Below, piece by piece: positions 61,255-64,000 of a stretch of 64,000 bases of DNA; position 1 is the first letter of the stretch, and each line of letters opens with the position of its first letter. The notes beneath the pieces were generated by a model. The model saw nothing but the letters and a program-made list of their open reading frames with translations. It did no database searches and was not told the DNA's origin. The translations under genes were made by a program, and so were the position numbers. Location: contig WNNJ02002966.1 in the NCBI GenBank assembly GCA_012934845.2, forward strand, positions 124,001 through 188,000, in the 5' to 3' direction. This DNA is from Pomphorhynchus laevis. Its lineage: Eukaryota > Acanthocephala > Palaeacanthocephala > Echinorhynchida > Pomphorhynchidae.

Positions 61255-62359
61255 TCTATTTGCCGGCGAGCAATTTTCTCCGAGTTATGCTTCGATGAGT
61301 TGAGTACAAGATGAACGACATTAATCTCTGTTCAATTATGATTGTAAAGCAACTGCTGGATCGCACCTAGATAAACTAATATAGTATCGAGATTTTCGTA
61401 GTGGAATTTGATTATAGAGCTTTTGAGCACTAGTTCCTCAGCATTCAGAAAGTTTTTCGATGATATCATCAATTAGTGGTAAATGAAAATGCACCTAATT
61501 GTGTTTCTTTACAAACATCACTTGAGTTTAATAAAGTGACTTACTTACCTCAGTATCCGGCGTTAAACAACTTCTTCGTATAATCAGCAATTAATGCCTC
61601 GTCTTCGAGACTTCGTCGTTTTCAAGAAACCACAATTAGTTTAATCGTGCTGTAAGTAACAAAGTAATCTTGATAGCAGTACGTTTATTGAGGATTAGCT
61701 TACAATCGAAGGCGCCTCCTTTCCAATAAAATTTATCATCAACATCGAATATTATATTGAAATAGCATCACGGGGATAATATCACAGACGAGAGTTAGAA
61801 GGATGTAAAATTCAACGTTTTCTACAAACGATCATCAACATTTATATCCACAATGTTTTATGGATCAGTTTGTAAATGTAAAAGACCGAAAGCATTACCT
61901 TTCGAAACTAACTGCACAGCACCATATCTTACATTTTGAGGTAGTTTATTCTTATATAATATTGTTGGCACTATTTGTATCGGCCTTTACCTTGCACAAA
62001 TATTTCTCAAATTTAGCGTTTTAAAAAATGTGTAGTAATGTTAATAGTAACCGGCAATTACGATTGCAGGTATGTTTTTCCAATTTACAAACTTCCGCTA
62101 AGTATCTCTGTTTTCAGAAAATTCGGCAGACTACATTTATTGATGGAAATTACGGGCGTGCATGAATCGAGCCTCCCCAGAAATAGTATGAACTTATTTG
62201 GACTTAGACAAGGTTCTATTTGAAGTAATTCAGTTTCGTTTCGTTAAATTTCGCTTGTCCCGTTGATGCTATTCAATTCATGCACTAAATTGTTTCGTAT
62301 AACTGCTGACGCTTTATGGCAGGATTAAAATGACATCAGATGTGTTTGCATAGTTTCAA
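61255..62359. other. Gene-free stretch before the Gypsy fossil
   Basis: Less AT-rich than average but no coding motif recognised; it may include decayed flanks of the LTR element. Confidence 0.35.
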
Positions 62360-62640
62360 TTACTTGAGCAATTTTGAATGACTCATCTTTCGAGAAAGTT
62401 GGACCTCATCTTTTAAAATCGTTATTTTCAAGGATTCTAAGTCGGATACATATAGGGAATCTTCAGGTGATATGTGGTTGAATATGACATCGATTTTGTC
62501 AGCATCTTTAATATTATCGAATTTTGCATGAAATTTTGTAAAGCGACGCTTCCAGTTCAACCAACAAACTTCAGAATCTGAAGTGTTGGGAAGTGTTGTA
62601 AAGTATTCGGGCTTTAGAATCTTGTCCATTGAAATTCAAT
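62360..62640 (-). mobile_element. Ty3/Gypsy-type gag piece, inverted copy (fossil)
   Basis: The minus strand encodes a gag-like start of the same family as 62960-63200 ('CWLNWKRRFTKFHAKFDN' type text). It faces the plus-strand copy across a ~300-bp repeat-rich centre, forming an imperfect palindrome. A short fossil piece; broken. Confidence 0.6.
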
Positions 62641-62960
62641 ATTTGAATAAATTGAACTGAGTAGTGAATTCGTTTTGAATTCGTTTTGAATAATTTTTTT
62701 CAATTTTTTTTTTCAAAATTCGTTTTGAATTCGTTTTGAATTCGTTTTGAATTCACTACTCAGTTCAATTTATTCAAAACGAATTCAAAACGAATTTTGA
62801 AAAAAAAATTTGAAAAAAATTTATTCAAAACGAATTCAAAACGAATTCACTACTCAGTCCAATTTATTTAAAACGAATTCAAAACGAATTTTGAAAAAAA
62901 AAATTGAAAAAAAAAATATTCAAAACGAATTCACTACTCAGTTCAATTTATTCAAATATT
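62641..62960. repeat. Palindromic microsatellite-like repeat
   Basis: Many copies of 'gaattcgttttgaattcg' on the left and its reverse complement on the right, with runs of A or T between, separating the two inverted gag pieces. Probably grew by replication slippage in an inverted duplication. Confidence 0.7.
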
Positions 62961-64000
62961 GCATTTCACTGGACAAGATTCTAAAGCCCGAATACTTTAC
63001 AACACTTCCCAACAGCTCGGATCCTGAAGTTTGTTGGTTGAACTGGAAGCGTCGCTTTACAAAATTTCTTGCAAAATTCGATAATATTAAAGATGCTGAC
63101 AAAATCGATGTCATATTCAACCACATATCACCTGAAGATTTCCTATATGTATCCGACTTAGACATTTTTGCCATATCACATATTCAACCACATATCACTT
63201 AGATATCCGACACCATATGCCTGTCCGACTTAGACAATTTTGCCATATCAGTGAATCAATTAGATCTAATCTACTTAAACCTAAGAACGATGTGTGTTGT
63301 CCGACATTGCCTTTGCACATGCAGACAAACGATCGATCAGTCGATTGACTAATTTGTGAAAACACTAAATAAGCTGAATAAGAATTGTGACTTTACTGAT
63401 GTCAAATTAGAAGAATACCGTGATATATTTGCTAGAGACGCCTTTATATCGGGGCTCAACTCAAAGAATATAAGACAAAGACCCTTGGAAATCCCAAAGC
63501 TAACCTTAGACGACAATCGCAAAGGCCAGAACACTTAAAATAGCCTAACTCGATGTAAAAGCATCAACAACATCTGAGGTGTACGTATCGGCTGTGACGA
63601 AACCAGAACAAAATAATGTAATGCCAACTGTTAGTGATGGTGATCAGCGTTTAGTTACATCGAAATTCTCCAAAAACGTGTTTCTTTTGTGGGCGGCAAT
63701 GGCATTCTCGCAAGATATATCCGGCCCGTTTTGGTAAATGCAAGAAATGTGGCATTTCGCTACCATATGTAGTTTTATACATATAAATGGTATCGCCTCG
63801 AATTCCTGGATTCAATTGTCAGACAGCACATTACAAATCCAAATCCTCAGAAATTCACGATACTTCTAGAGTTCAAATAACTGTGAACGCCGAAAATCAC
63901 TTCTTAAATGCCTTGATAGATACAGGGAGTGCGGAAAACTTCATCAATTGTGCGATAGTTAAATGGTTGAAAATTCCTACTGTGCCATTTTGCCGAAACA
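62961..64000 (+). mobile_element. Ty3/Gypsy-type LTR retrotransposon, gag to protease (fossil, cut by window edge)
   Basis: Plus strand, in order: gag with the same start as the inverted copy; a later gag segment; a Cys/His zinc-knuckle region; and an aspartic protease segment with the DTGS motif near 63915. The rest of pol would lie beyond the window. No LTR was identified at the left end. The element is broken in several places and looks old. The Ty3/Gypsy assignment rests on gag and protease style; Bel/Pao is less likely. Confidence 0.65.

Overview
This is nuclear DNA of a eukaryote, most likely an arthropod and probably an insect. It is strongly AT-rich, has intron-split coding sequence with GT/AG borders, contains a membrane M13 (neprilysin-type) peptidase gene, and is filled with LINEs, Penelope-like elements (PLEs), a tRNA-derived SINE array and a Ty3/Gypsy fossil. 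The species cannot be named from the sequence. Nothing looks bacterial.

Layout. 1-3.5 kb: tails and reverse-transcriptase (RT) pieces of a minus-strand PLE family (called PLE-Y here for its YIDD-type RT). 3.8-22.8 kb: a minus-strand host gene in at least ten exons. It has a long, basic then acidic N-terminal exon and WD40 repeats at the C-terminus, and reads best as a dynein-2 intermediate chain (WDR60/DYNC2I1-like). Its introns hold older transposon debris: two 3' pieces of an RT-endonuclease element, and Penelope pieces with hammerhead-like words. 23.0-24.2 kb: three more PLE-Y tails. 24.2-24.6 kb: two tandem copies of a ~292-bp repeat. 24.8-34.8 kb: three broken LINEs of one APE-type family, two head to head (A minus, B plus) and a third (C) carrying a PLE-Y insertion. 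35.8-36.9 kb: a foldback element with ~465-bp arms. 40.9-43.1 kb: an intact, intronless M13 peptidase gene (minus). 44.0-47.2 kb: a fourth, internally deleted LINE (D). 47.8-54.0 kb: an RT with a CXC-type cysteine cluster and an R2-like C-terminal zinc/endonuclease region, lying between two apparently identical 1,276-bp direct repeats. 56.1-60.4 kb: PLE-Y tails and its most complete RT. 60.4-61.3 kb: three tRNA-like SINE heads inside inverted termini. 62.4-64.0 kb: a broken Ty3/Gypsy gag/protease fossil with an inverted gag copy.

How the parts relate. Only two host genes are supported, the WDR60-like gene and the M13 peptidase. The rest is mainly retroelements. The most interesting signal is an ~100-bp block repeated eleven times in PLE-Y tails. 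Three helices in it covary between copies and cross one another (pseudoknot order A-B-C-A'-B'-C'). It carries the hammerhead words GUC/GUA, CGAAA and CUGAUGA in an order no standard hammerhead has. A second Penelope family here carries the words in normal order. The second unusual item is the RT-endonuclease element bounded by long direct repeats that themselves carry a hammerhead-like word.

Limits. Exon borders come from reading splice signals and phase only; repeat borders are accurate to about 5-20 bp; no folding or database search was run.
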